DNA of 64,000 nucleotides, from positions 1 through 64,000 of the forward strand of contig CALBDS010000036.1 in the NCBI GenBank assembly GCA_937927415.1, in the 5' to 3' direction. The position numbers and the translations under genes are program-made. This stretch comes from an uncultured Rhodospirillaceae bacterium. Its GTDB lineage: Bacteria > Pseudomonadota > Alphaproteobacteria > Azospirillales > Azospirillaceae. The notes beneath the pieces are model-generated. The model was not told the DNA's origin, searched no databases, and saw only the letters and a list, made by a program, of their open reading frames with translations. Positions 9,356 to 17,449 of this stretch are shown in pieces (position 1 is the first letter of the stretch; every line of letters begins with the position of its first letter).

Positions 9356-10327
9356 ATGACCGTTCCGCCGTCCGATACCCTGGTGCCGCCCTCCAAGGAA
9401 CGCCACCCGGAAAAGGCTCATAAGCCCGACAACCCCGTCGCGCGCAAACCGGCCTGGATTCGCGTGAAGGCGCCCACCAGTCCGGAATACGCCGAAACCC
9501 GCAACCTGATGCGGGGGTTGAAGCTGAACACGGTCTGCGAAGAGGCGGCGTGCCCCAACATCGGCGAATGCTGGAAGAACAAGCACGCCACCTTCATGAT
9601 TCTCGGGTCGATCTGCACCCGCGGCTGCGCCTTCTGCAATGTGGAAACCGGGCGCCCCGACAAGCTGGACCCGCACGAACCGGACAACGTGGCCCAGGCG
9701 GTGGGGGAACTGAAGCTGTCCCACGTGGTTATCACCTCGGTGGACCGTGACGATCTGGACGACGGCGGGGCCGATCATTTCGCCCGCACCATCACCGCCA
9801 TCCGCCAATCGTCCCCCGACACCACCATTGAGATTCTGACCCCCGACTTCCAGAAGAAGCCCGGTGCCGTCGAGACCGTGGTGGCCGCCCGGCCCGACGT
9901 GTTCAACCACAATCTGGAAACCGCCCCGCGGCTCTACCCCACCATCCGTCCGGGCGCCCGTTACTTCACCTCGCTCCATCTGTTGGCGACGGTGAAGGAG
10001 ATCGATCCGACGATCTTCACCAAGTCCGGCATCATGGTCGGTCTGGGCGAAACCAAGGAGGAGGTGGCGCAGGTCATGGACGATCTGCGGGCGGCCGATG
10101 TGGATTTCATCACCATCGGCCAGTACCTGCAGCCCACGCCCAAGCACGCCGCCGTCGATCGGTTCGTGACTCCGGAGGAGTTCGAGAGCTATACCCGTCT
10201 GGCCAAGGCTAAGGGGTTCCTGATGGTGTCGGCGTCGCCGCTGACCCGCTCGTCCCACCACGCCGGCCGCGATTTTGCACAGTTGAAGGCCAACCGCGCC
10301 GCCAAGCTGGCGGCGCAGGGCCGCTAA
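9356..10327 (+). CDS. lipA: Lipoyl synthase
   Basis: Radical SAM enzyme that inserts two sulfurs into octanoylated lipoyl domains, here presumably those of PdhB and PdhC just upstream. It has the LipA auxiliary cluster motif CEEAACPNIGEC and the SAM cluster motif CTRGCAFC. Residues RSSHHAG near the end are also conserved in the family. Length is 323 residues with the start at MTVPPSD. Longer frames extend back into the DUF29 gene and are unlikely. Confidence 0.95.
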   Translation: MTVPPSDTLVPPSKERHPEKAHKPDNPVARKPAWIRVKAPTSPEYAETRNLMRGLKLNTVCEEAACPNIGECWKNKHATFMILGSICTRGCAFCNVETGRPDKLDPHEPDNVAQAVGELKLSHVVITSVDRDDLDDGGADHFARTITAIRQSSPDTTIEILTPDFQKKPGAVETVVAARPDVFNHNLETAPRLYPTIRPGARYFTSLHLLATVKEIDPTIFTKSGIMVGLGETKEEVAQVMDDLRAADVDFITIGQYLQPTPKHAAVDRFVTPEEFESYTRLAKAKGFLMVSASPLTRSSHHAGRDFAQLKANRAAKLAAQGR

Positions 10328-10350
10328 CCGGGGACAAGGACAGGGCAGGA

Positions 10351-10815
10351 ATGCCGACGCACGCCGAGAAGAAGGTTTTGCCGTACACGCCGGAGCAGAT
10401 GTATCGGCTGGTGGCGGACGTTGAGCGGTATCCGGAATTCCTGCCCTGGTGCCTGGCCGCCCGCATCCGCAAGCGGGACGGCACGGTGTTTTTCGCCGAC
10501 CTCATCATCGGCTTCAAAATGATCCGGGAGCGTTTCACCTCCCGCGTGGCACCCGACGAGGCGCAGTGCCGCATCGACGTGCAATACACCGACGGGCCGT
10601 TTCATTACCTGAACAACCACTGGATCTTTCACCCCCATGAAAGCGGCGGCTGCGTCGTCGATTTCTTCGTGGATTTCGAGTTCCGCTCGAAAATGCTGCA
10701 GAAGGTGATGGGGGTGCTGTTCAACGAGGCGGTGCGCCGGATGGTCAACGCCTTCGAACAGCGCGCCGATCAGCTTTACGGCGGCGGTGCGGCCTCTCCG
10801 GCCGCGCACGCCTGA
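10351..10815 (+). CDS. COQ10/RatA-like START-fold protein
   Basis: A 154-residue polyketide-cyclase/START-like protein of the COQ10/RatA family. The opening PYTPEQMYRLVADVERYPEFLPWC and the later FHYLNNHWIFHP are family signatures. Relatives bind ubiquinone (COQ10) or were described as ribosome-associated RatA; the respiratory role is more likely in alphaproteobacteria. It starts 23 bases after lipA and is convergent with the CinA-like gene (3 bases apart). Confidence 0.85.
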   Translation: MPTHAEKKVLPYTPEQMYRLVADVERYPEFLPWCLAARIRKRDGTVFFADLIIGFKMIRERFTSRVAPDEAQCRIDVQYTDGPFHYLNNHWIFHPHESGGCVVDFFVDFEFRSKMLQKVMGVLFNEAVRRMVNAFEQRADQLYGGGAASPAAHA

Positions 10816-10818
10816 CGC

Positions 10819-11322
10819 TCAGCGCAGGCCCGTTGCCGGGCGGGCACCGCGCAGCCGTTCCAGTGCGGCTTCCAGCGAGGCCATGCGCACGGCGTTCCGG
10901 TCACCGGGAAAGGTGTATTCCTTGTGCTTGGCCGGGCCGCGGCGGACGGCGGTGGCGATGTAGACCCGGCCGACCGGCTTGGTTTCCGTGGCCCCGCCCG
11001 GTCCGGCGATGCCGGTGATGGCGACGGTCACATCGGCCTTGGACTTGGCGAGCGCGCCCACGGCCATGGCCACCGCCACTTCGGGGCTGACCGCGCCGTG
11101 GGCCATGATGAGGCTGGGCGGAACCCCCAGCATTTCCGATTTCGCCACGTTGGAATAGGTGACGAACCCGCGGTCCAGAACCTTGGATGAGCCGGGAATG
11201 TCGCTGAGTGCGGCCGCCACCAAGCCGGCGGTGCAGGATTCCGCCGTCGCCACCATGTAGCCGGCGAATTCATATTCGGCCAGCAGGCTGGCCGCCAGTT
11301 GGCGGATGTGGTCGGGAAACAC
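10819..11322 (-). CDS. CinA C-terminal domain protein, nicotinamide-nucleotide amidase-like
   Basis: A 167-residue stand-alone CinA C-terminal (PncC-type) domain, predicted to deamidate nicotinamide mononucleotide in NAD recycling. Family motifs are TAESCTAGLVAAALSDIPGSS, the YSNVAKSEMLGV segment and ITGIAGPGG. The chosen start is GTG at 11322, preceded by AGGAGG at about 8 bases. The open frame continues far upstream, but that part is a shadow of ispDF. It follows ispDF on the same strand. Confidence 0.85.
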   Translation of the reverse strand: MFPDHIRQLAASLLAEYEFAGYMVATAESCTAGLVAAALSDIPGSSKVLDRGFVTYSNVAKSEMLGVPPSLIMAHGAVSPEVAVAMAVGALAKSKADVTVAITGIAGPGGATETKPVGRVYIATAVRRGPAKHKEYTFPGDRNAVRMASLEAALERLRGARPATGLR

Positions 11323-11363
11323 GGGCGGGATCCTCCTCAAGCGTCCGGCGTTTGCTTGAGACT

Positions 11364-12542
11364 TTAGCCCGGCAACCGGACCGTTGCCACGGCTTGCGCC
11401 GCAATACCCTCTCCGCGCCCGGTGAAGCCCAGACGTTCGGTGGTCGTGGCCTTCACGCTGACGCGCGAGGGTTCGAGTTCCAACAGTTCCGCCAACCGTT
11501 CGACCATTGCGCCCCGGTGTGGGCCAACCTTTGGGCGTTCGCAGATGATGGTCACGTCCACATGGGCGATGCGGCCGCCGCGGGCGGTCACCAGACCGGC
11601 GGCGTGGCGCAGGAATCGGGCGCTGTCCGCCCCCTTCCACTGGGGATCGGACGGGGGGAAGTGGCTGCCGATGTCGCCGTCGCCGATGGCGCCCAGCAGC
11701 GCGTCGGTCAGGGCGTGCAGCGCCACATCGGCGTCGGAATGGCCGTCCAGCCTTTGCGTGTGCGGCACCTTGATTCCGCACAGGAACACCCCGTCGCCGT
11801 CGGCGAAGCGGTGGACGTCGAAGCCGGTGCCGACGCGCACGTCGTTCAGGGTCTGGGCCAGAAGCCGTTCGGCCTGGATCAGGTCGGCGGGGGTGGTCAC
11901 CTTGATGTTCTCCTCCCGTCCGGGAACGATGGACACCACCAGCCCGGCCCGTTCGGCCACCGCGGCGTCGTCGGTCAATTCCAAGCCCGCCGCCGTGCGG
12001 TGGGCGGCGAGGATCCCGGTGAAGCGGAAGCCCTGGGGCGTTTGCGCCCGCCACAGCCCCGCCCGGTCCACGGTGCCGGTGACTGTGCCGTTGTCGGCCC
12101 GCTTCAGCGTGTCGATCACCGGCACGGCGGCGATGGCGCCGGGGGTGGTGTCGAGGGCGGCGATGACCGCGCTGATGGTGTCGGCGTGGATCAGCGGCCG
12201 GGCGCCGTCGTGGATCAGCACCCGGTCGGGCGGGCAGGGCAGGGCGGCCAGATGCTCCAGCCCGTTGCGGACCGAGTCCTGCCGGCTGGCCCCGCCGGCC
12301 ACCGGTGCCGGCAGGGAAAGGCCCGCCACCGCCGCGTCGTACAGGCTGCGGTGGTCGGGGTTGATGACCGCCAGCACCGTATCGACGGCGGGGTGGGCCA
12401 GGAACGCCCCGATGGTGCGCCGCAACACGGCGGAGCCGGCCAGAGTGTGATACTGTTTCGGGCGTCCGGGTCCGAACCGCTGGCCGCTGCCGGCGGCAAC
12501 GATCAGAACGGCGCAACGGGGCTGGGGAGGGGACGGGGGCAT
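11364..12542 (-). CDS. ispDF: Bifunctional IspD/IspF (MEP pathway)
   Basis: Fusion of 2-C-methyl-D-erythritol 4-phosphate cytidylyltransferase (IspD, about residues 1-225, motif AAGSGQRFG and DGARPLI) with 2-C-methyl-D-erythritol 2,4-cyclodiphosphate synthase (IspF, about 232-392, start RVGTGFDVHRF, then HSDADVALHALTDALLG). The fusion is characteristic of alphaproteobacteria and some epsilonproteobacteria. It acts downstream of dxs, which lies 20 kb away in this window. Confidence 0.96.
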   Translation of the reverse strand: MPPSPPQPRCAVLIVAAGSGQRFGPGRPKQYHTLAGSAVLRRTIGAFLAHPAVDTVLAVINPDHRSLYDAAVAGLSLPAPVAGGASRQDSVRNGLEHLAALPCPPDRVLIHDGARPLIHADTISAVIAALDTTPGAIAAVPVIDTLKRADNGTVTGTVDRAGLWRAQTPQGFRFTGILAAHRTAAGLELTDDAAVAERAGLVVSIVPGREENIKVTTPADLIQAERLLAQTLNDVRVGTGFDVHRFADGDGVFLCGIKVPHTQRLDGHSDADVALHALTDALLGAIGDGDIGSHFPPSDPQWKGADSARFLRHAAGLVTARGGRIAHVDVTIICERPKVGPHRGAMVERLAELLELEPSRVSVKATTTERLGFTGRGEGIAAQAVATVRLPG

Positions 12543-12673
12543 GGCGGAAAAGGCCGACCTTCGAAAATTGCCGTCTTGACGGAATCGGCAGGGAGCCTAG
12601 CCTGTCGCCTGCCGTTCGCCAAGCCTGCCCGCGTTCGCCTGCTCGCATCCACCGGAAAGATCAGGTCCGTTTC

Positions 12674-13489
12674 ATGTCGAATTCCCTCGTCTTCAGCCTG
12701 ACGGCTCTGCTGACGCTGCTGCCCGCCGCCCTGTTCCCCTTCCGCGCCATCGCCGGAACCCTGGAACAGGGGCGGACACCGGCCTTCTGGGGCGCTCTGC
12801 TTCTGGCTGCCACCGGGCCGGTGGTCTGGTCGGTGGTGCAGGTGGGTGCCCGCTGGCAGACGGGGCTGACGGCGGCGCTGTGGGTCACGGTGGCGGCCTG
12901 CATGGTGCTGTTTCTGGTGCTGTCGGCGCTGACCCGCTCCGTCTGGCGGCTGACGCCGCTGCTGCTCCCCTATCTGCTGCTGGTGGCGGGGCTGGCGACC
13001 GTCACGGCCGGCGGGCGGGAACCGGCGTTGCGGGGGGGCGCTCCCAGCCTGTGGATCGACATCCATATCGCCGTGTCGGTGGTGACCTATGCCCTGCTGA
13101 CCCTGGCGTCCATGGCGTCACTGGCGGCGTTTCTGCAGGACCGGGCGCTGAAGGCCAAGCGGCCCACGGCGCTCACCCGCTTTCTGCCCCCCATGCGCGA
13201 CAGCGACCGGCTGCAGGTCCGGCTGCTGGGGGCGTCGGAAGCGGTGCTGGGGCTGGGTTTGGCCACGGGCATGGCCGTGCTGCATTATGAGCAGGGGATT
13301 TTGCTGCGCCCCGACCATAAAACCCTGTTTTCCTTTGCCACATTCGTGGTCATCGGCGGCCTGCTGTTTGTGCATGTGCGGACCGGCATTCGTGGACGCA
13401 CCGCAACACGGATGATTTTGATTGCCTATCTTCTGCTCACCCTTGCCTATCCTGGCGTCAAATTTGTCACCGATGTCCTTATGACCTGA
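12674..13489 (+). CDS. CcsA/YpjD-type cytochrome c assembly membrane protein
   Basis: A 271-residue polytopic membrane protein with about eight predicted spans. The middle contains WIDIHIAVSVVTYALLTLASMASLAAFLQ, the family pattern around a heme-ligating His, and a later His lies in VLHYEQG. It belongs to the CcsA/CcmC/YpjD heme-handling superfamily. Which member is uncertain, because YpjD-type proteins are often annotated only as inner-membrane cytochrome c assembly proteins. It is divergent from ispDF. Confidence 0.75.
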   Translation: MSNSLVFSLTALLTLLPAALFPFRAIAGTLEQGRTPAFWGALLLAATGPVVWSVVQVGARWQTGLTAALWVTVAACMVLFLVLSALTRSVWRLTPLLLPYLLLVAGLATVTAGGREPALRGGAPSLWIDIHIAVSVVTYALLTLASMASLAAFLQDRALKAKRPTALTRFLPPMRDSDRLQVRLLGASEAVLGLGLATGMAVLHYEQGILLRPDHKTLFSFATFVVIGGLLFVHVRTGIRGRTATRMILIAYLLLTLAYPGVKFVTDVLMT

Positions 13490-13633
13490 AAAAACTCATG
13501 GTTATTTCCGGCTGTTGTGGGCATTTTGTGGGCAATGGCATCACGCTGCCGCTTGCGTAAGCGCAAAACCCTGTGCTAGCCTTGCACAAATAGACGGCAA
13601 TGCACGTTTTGCCCATATTTGTTGCAGCACTGA

Positions 13634-14620
13634 ATGACCCTGTCCATCGGTTCCATCACCCTATCCGATCCGGTTATCCTGGCCCCGATGTCGGGCGTGA
13701 CCGATCTGCCCTTTCGCCGTCTGGTCAAGCGCATGGGCGCCGGTCTGGTGGTGTCGGAAATGATCGCCAGTCAGGCGATGATCCGGCAAAACCGCGAGAC
13801 CTTGCGCCTTGTGTCCACGGTGCCGGAAGAATTCCCCATGGCGGTGCAGCTTGCCGGGTGCGAGCCGGAGGTGATGGCCGACGCCGCCCGCCTCAACCAG
13901 GACCGTGGGGCCGCCATCATCGATCTGAATTTCGGCTGTCCGGTGAAGAAGGTGGTCAACGGCTTCGCCGGTTCCGCCCTGATGCGCGACGAGCGGTTGG
14001 CCGCCCGCATCCTGGAGACGGTGGTCAAGGCCGTGTCGATCCCGGTGACGCTGAAGATGCGGCTGGGCTGGGACGACGCCAACCGCAACGCTCCGGCGTT
14101 TGCGCGGATTGCCCAACAATGCGGCATACGGATGATTACCGTGCATGGCCGGACCCGGATGCAGATGTACACCGGCACCGCCGACTGGGCCGCCGTGCGC
14201 CCGGTGGTGGAGGCGGTGCCTTTGCCCGTGGTGGTCAACGGTGATATCGCCGATGCCGCCGACGCCCGTCGGGCGATGGAGCAGTCGGGTGCTGCCGGCG
14301 TGATGGTCGGGCGTGGTGCCTGCGGCCGTCCGTGGCGGCTGGCGCAGATCATCCATGATTTGCGCACCGGCCAGCCGTTGCCCGACCCGCCGCTGGCGGA
14401 GCAATTGGCCGTCCTGCTGGAACATTACGAGGCGATGCTGTCCCACTACGGCATCGAACACGGGCTGAAGGTCGCCCGCAAACACATCTCCTGGTACACC
14501 AACGGCCTGCCGGCCTCGGCGGATTTCCGCAACGAGGTCAACAGGATCGCCGATCCCGCCGCCGTGCGGGACCGCATCCGTGCCTTTTATGGCCCCCTGA
14601 TCGAAAGGATGGCTGCCTGA
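13634..14620 (+). CDS. dusB: tRNA-dihydrouridine synthase DusB (NifR3)
   Basis: FMN-dependent reduction of uridines in the tRNA D-loop. It has the Dus signature APMSGVTDLPFRRL near the N-terminus, the catalytic LNFGCPVKKV segment with active Cys, and FMN-binding MVGRGACGRPW. Length is 328 residues. The stop overlaps the ntrB start (TGATG), so it is translationally coupled; nifR3-ntrB-ntrC is the classic alphaproteobacterial nitrogen-regulation operon. Confidence 0.94.
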   Translation: MTLSIGSITLSDPVILAPMSGVTDLPFRRLVKRMGAGLVVSEMIASQAMIRQNRETLRLVSTVPEEFPMAVQLAGCEPEVMADAARLNQDRGAAIIDLNFGCPVKKVVNGFAGSALMRDERLAARILETVVKAVSIPVTLKMRLGWDDANRNAPAFARIAQQCGIRMITVHGRTRMQMYTGTADWAAVRPVVEAVPLPVVVNGDIADAADARRAMEQSGAAGVMVGRGACGRPWRLAQIIHDLRTGQPLPDPPLAEQLAVLLEHYEAMLSHYGIEHGLKVARKHISWYTNGLPASADFRNEVNRIADPAAVRDRIRAFYGPLIERMAA

Positions 14621-15819
14621 TGCCGCGAACCGCAACGCCGCGTTCTGCCATGCCGATGGGGCGCCGCACCCCGCACCCGCCGTTCCGTGGAGGTGATGTG
14701 GATCCGTCCGCCGTGCTCAATTCCCTGCCCGATCCGGTGCTGGTGGTCGATGGGGCGCGGGAGGTGCGTTACGTGAACCTGGAGGCGCAGGAGTTCTTCG
14801 ACCTGTCGGCCACCATGCTCCAGGGCATGCCGCTGGCCTCCCTGGTTCCGCCCGACAGCCCGATCCTGGGCATGGTCGATCAGGTGCTCCAGGGCAGCCG
14901 CAGCGTGTCGCAGGAGGGGGTGATGATCGACACCCCCCGCATCGGCCAGCATCTGGTGACGGTGCAGGCGGGGGCGATGGGCGACGGCTCCGACATGGTG
15001 CTGGTCACCATTTATGAACGCACGCTGGCGCGCAAGATCGACAATTCCTTCACCCACCGCAGTGCGGCCCGGTCGGTGACCGCCATGGCCGCCATGCTGG
15101 CGCACGAGGTGAAGAACCCCCTGTCCGGCATCCGGGGGGCCGCCCAGCTTCTGGAAGAGGGGGTGGGGGAGGAGGACCGCGTTCTCACCCGCCTGATCTG
15201 CGACGAGGCCGACCGCATCGTGGCATTGGTCAACCGGATGGAGGTGTTTTCCGACAAGCGCCCGCTGGAACGCACCGCCGTCAACATCCATTCGGTGCTG
15301 GAGCATGTGCGCAAGGTGGCCCAGACCGGCTTTGCCCGCCACATCCGCTTCATCGAGCGTTACGACCCGTCGCTGCCGCCGGTCTATGGCAATCGGGACC
15401 AGCTGGTGCAGATTTTTCTGAATCTGGTTAAAAATGCGGCAGAGGCTGCCCCCGAACAAGGCGGAGAAATTGTCCTTTCCACCGCCTACCAGCATGGGGT
15501 GCGCATGGCGATGCCGGGGGGGGATACCCGCATCCACCTGCCCCTTTTGGTGTCGGTGCAGGACAATGGCGATGGAATCGCCGAGGATCTGCGCGAGAGC
15601 CTGTTCGATGCCTTTGTGACCACAAAGGTTAACGGAACTGGCCTGGGGCTTGCATTAGTGGCGAAAATCATCGGCGATCATGGCGGTGTGATCGAATTCG
15701 ACAGCCAGCCGCGCCGTACCGTCTTTAAGGTGTCGCTGCCCATGTATGACGAAAGCTATGAGGCGAACCGGATGCCGTTCGACACGGCGGGTCCGCGCAG
15801 CGAGCGGAGAAGCCGCTGA
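14620..15819 (+). CDS. ntrB: Nitrogen regulation sensor kinase NtrB
   Basis: Cytoplasmic histidine kinase that phosphorylates NtrC under nitrogen limitation and responds to PII proteins. An N-terminal PAS domain (LNSLPDPVLVVDGAREVRYVN) is followed by an H-box with phospho-acceptor His in MLAHEVKNPLSGIRGAAQ and a GHKL ATPase (N-box NLVKNAAEA, G-box TGLGLALVAKI). Length is 399 residues. Both ends overlap neighbours by one base. A shorter start at about residue 27 is possible. Confidence 0.94.
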   Translation: MPRTATPRSAMPMGRRTPHPPFRGGDVDPSAVLNSLPDPVLVVDGAREVRYVNLEAQEFFDLSATMLQGMPLASLVPPDSPILGMVDQVLQGSRSVSQEGVMIDTPRIGQHLVTVQAGAMGDGSDMVLVTIYERTLARKIDNSFTHRSAARSVTAMAAMLAHEVKNPLSGIRGAAQLLEEGVGEEDRVLTRLICDEADRIVALVNRMEVFSDKRPLERTAVNIHSVLEHVRKVAQTGFARHIRFIERYDPSLPPVYGNRDQLVQIFLNLVKNAAEAAPEQGGEIVLSTAYQHGVRMAMPGGDTRIHLPLLVSVQDNGDGIAEDLRESLFDAFVTTKVNGTGLGLALVAKIIGDHGGVIEFDSQPRRTVFKVSLPMYDESYEANRMPFDTAGPRSERRSR

Positions 15820-17264
15820 TGCCGGGGGCGACCATTCTTGTTGCGGACGATGACCGCGCCATCCGTACGGTTCTGACGCAGGCCTTGGCCCGTCTGGGCT
15901 ATGACGTGCGCACCACCGGCAACGCCGCCACGCTGTGGCGGTGGGTGGCGGACGGGCAGGGGGATCTGGTCATCACCGACGTGGTGATGCCCGATGAGAA
16001 CGGCCTGGATCTGGTGCCGCGGATCAAGAAGATCCGCCCCGAACTGCGCATCATCGTCATGAGCGCCCAGAACACCCTCATCACCGCGGTGAAGGCGGCG
16101 GAGCGGGGGGCGTTCGAATACCTGCCCAAGCCCTTCGACCTGAAAGAGCTGGTGTCGGTGGTGGAGCGGGCGCTGAACGCCCGCCAGCCCCAGGCCGACC
16201 TGCCGCCGGAGGGGGAGGAGGGGGACGAGCAGCTTCCCCTGATCGGCCGCTCCCCGGCCATGCAGGAAATCTACCGCGTGCTTGCCCGTTTGATGGGCAC
16301 CGACCTGACGGTGATGATTACGGGGGAGTCCGGCACGGGCAAGGAACTGGTCGCCCGTGCGCTGCACGATTACGGCAAGCGCCGCACCGGCCCCTTTGTC
16401 GCCATCAACATGGCGGCCATTCCGCGTGAACTCATCGAATCCGAACTGTTCGGCCATGAAAAGGGGGCCTTCACCGGCGCCACCAACCGTTCCACCGGGC
16501 GGTTCGAGCAGGCCCAGGGCGGCACCCTGTTCCTCGACGAAATCGGCGACATGCCGCTGGAAGCGCAGACCCGCCTGCTGCGCGTGCTGCAGGAGGGGGA
16601 ATACACCACCGTCGGCGGGCGCACCCCCATCAAGACCGATGTGCGCATCATCGCCGCCACCCACCGCGACCTGCGCACCCTGATCCGCCAGGGCCTGTTC
16701 CGCGAGGATCTGTTCTATCGCCTGAACGTGGTCCCCATCCGCCTGCCGCCGCTGCGGGAGCGGACGGAGGATGTGGCGCTGCTGGTCCGCCATTTCCTGA
16801 ACCACGCCACGTCCCAGGGGCTGCCGGCCAAGAGCATCGACCAGGCGGCCATGGAGCGGCTCCGCCGTTACCGCTGGCCCGGCAACGTGCGCGAACTGGA
16901 AAATCTGGTCCGCCGTCTGGCCGCCCTCTATTCCCAGGAAGTCATCACCGTCGATGTGATCGAGGCGGAACTGGCCGACGCCGCCCCCCAGGCCCCCCAG
17001 GTGGAGGAAGCGCCGAACGAGGGGCTGAGTTCGGCGGTGGAGCGGCACCTGAAGGACTATTTCGCCGCCCACAAGGACGGGATGCCATCCAACGGCCTTT
17101 ATGACCGCATCCTGCGGGAGGTCGAACGGCCGCTGATCTCGCTCAGCCTGTCGGCCACGCGCGGCAACCAGATCAAGGCGGCGCAACTGCTGGGCCTGAA
17201 TCGCAACACCCTGCGCAAGAAGATCCGCGAACTGGATATCCAGGTGGTGCGCGGGTTGAAATGA
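15819..17264 (+). CDS. ntrC: Nitrogen regulation response regulator NtrC
   Basis: Sigma-54-dependent transcription activator. A receiver domain (phospho-acceptor Asp in VITDVVMPDENG) comes first. An AAA+ domain follows with Walker A GESGTGKE, an intact GAFTGA loop (KGAFTGAT) and Walker B TLFLDEIGD. A Fis-type helix-turn-helix lies at the C-terminus (NQIKAAQLLGLNRNTLRKKIREL). Length is 481 residues. A strong hairpin lies just after the stop. Confidence 0.96.
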   Translation: MPGATILVADDDRAIRTVLTQALARLGYDVRTTGNAATLWRWVADGQGDLVITDVVMPDENGLDLVPRIKKIRPELRIIVMSAQNTLITAVKAAERGAFEYLPKPFDLKELVSVVERALNARQPQADLPPEGEEGDEQLPLIGRSPAMQEIYRVLARLMGTDLTVMITGESGTGKELVARALHDYGKRRTGPFVAINMAAIPRELIESELFGHEKGAFTGATNRSTGRFEQAQGGTLFLDEIGDMPLEAQTRLLRVLQEGEYTTVGGRTPIKTDVRIIAATHRDLRTLIRQGLFREDLFYRLNVVPIRLPPLRERTEDVALLVRHFLNHATSQGLPAKSIDQAAMERLRRYRWPGNVRELENLVRRLAALYSQEVITVDVIEAELADAAPQAPQVEEAPNEGLSSAVERHLKDYFAAHKDGMPSNGLYDRILREVERPLISLSLSATRGNQIKAAQLLGLNRNTLRKKIRELDIQVVRGLK

Positions 17265-17290
17265 GTGCAACGGCTGTTGCGGCCGGATGA

Positions 17291-17329
17291 CAGGGCGGCT
17301 TTCCCGGACGGGAGCCGCCCTGTTCTTTT
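17291..17329 (+). terminator. Rho-independent terminator after ntrC
   Basis: A perfect 10-bp GC stem (CAGGGCGGCT at 17291-17300, AGCCGCCCTG at 17313-17322) with additional inner CCC/GGG pairing is followed by TTCTTTT. It separates the dusB-ntrBC transcript from ntrYX. Confidence 0.85.
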
Positions 17330-17449
17330 GGCGGTGGCGCCAGCGCCATAGCGCAACAGAAATTCCCCCGGAAGCGTTACCGAGGCTTCCCGCTTGGCAA
17401 GGACGCCACATGGGTGTATCTTTCCGGCAACAATATCGCTGCCGGAATC

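Noticed and set aside
13537..13549. Sigma-54-like GG...GC element upstream of dusB-ntrBC
   Set aside because: The GG to GC spacing is 9 bases, not the required 10, and flanking consensus is poor.
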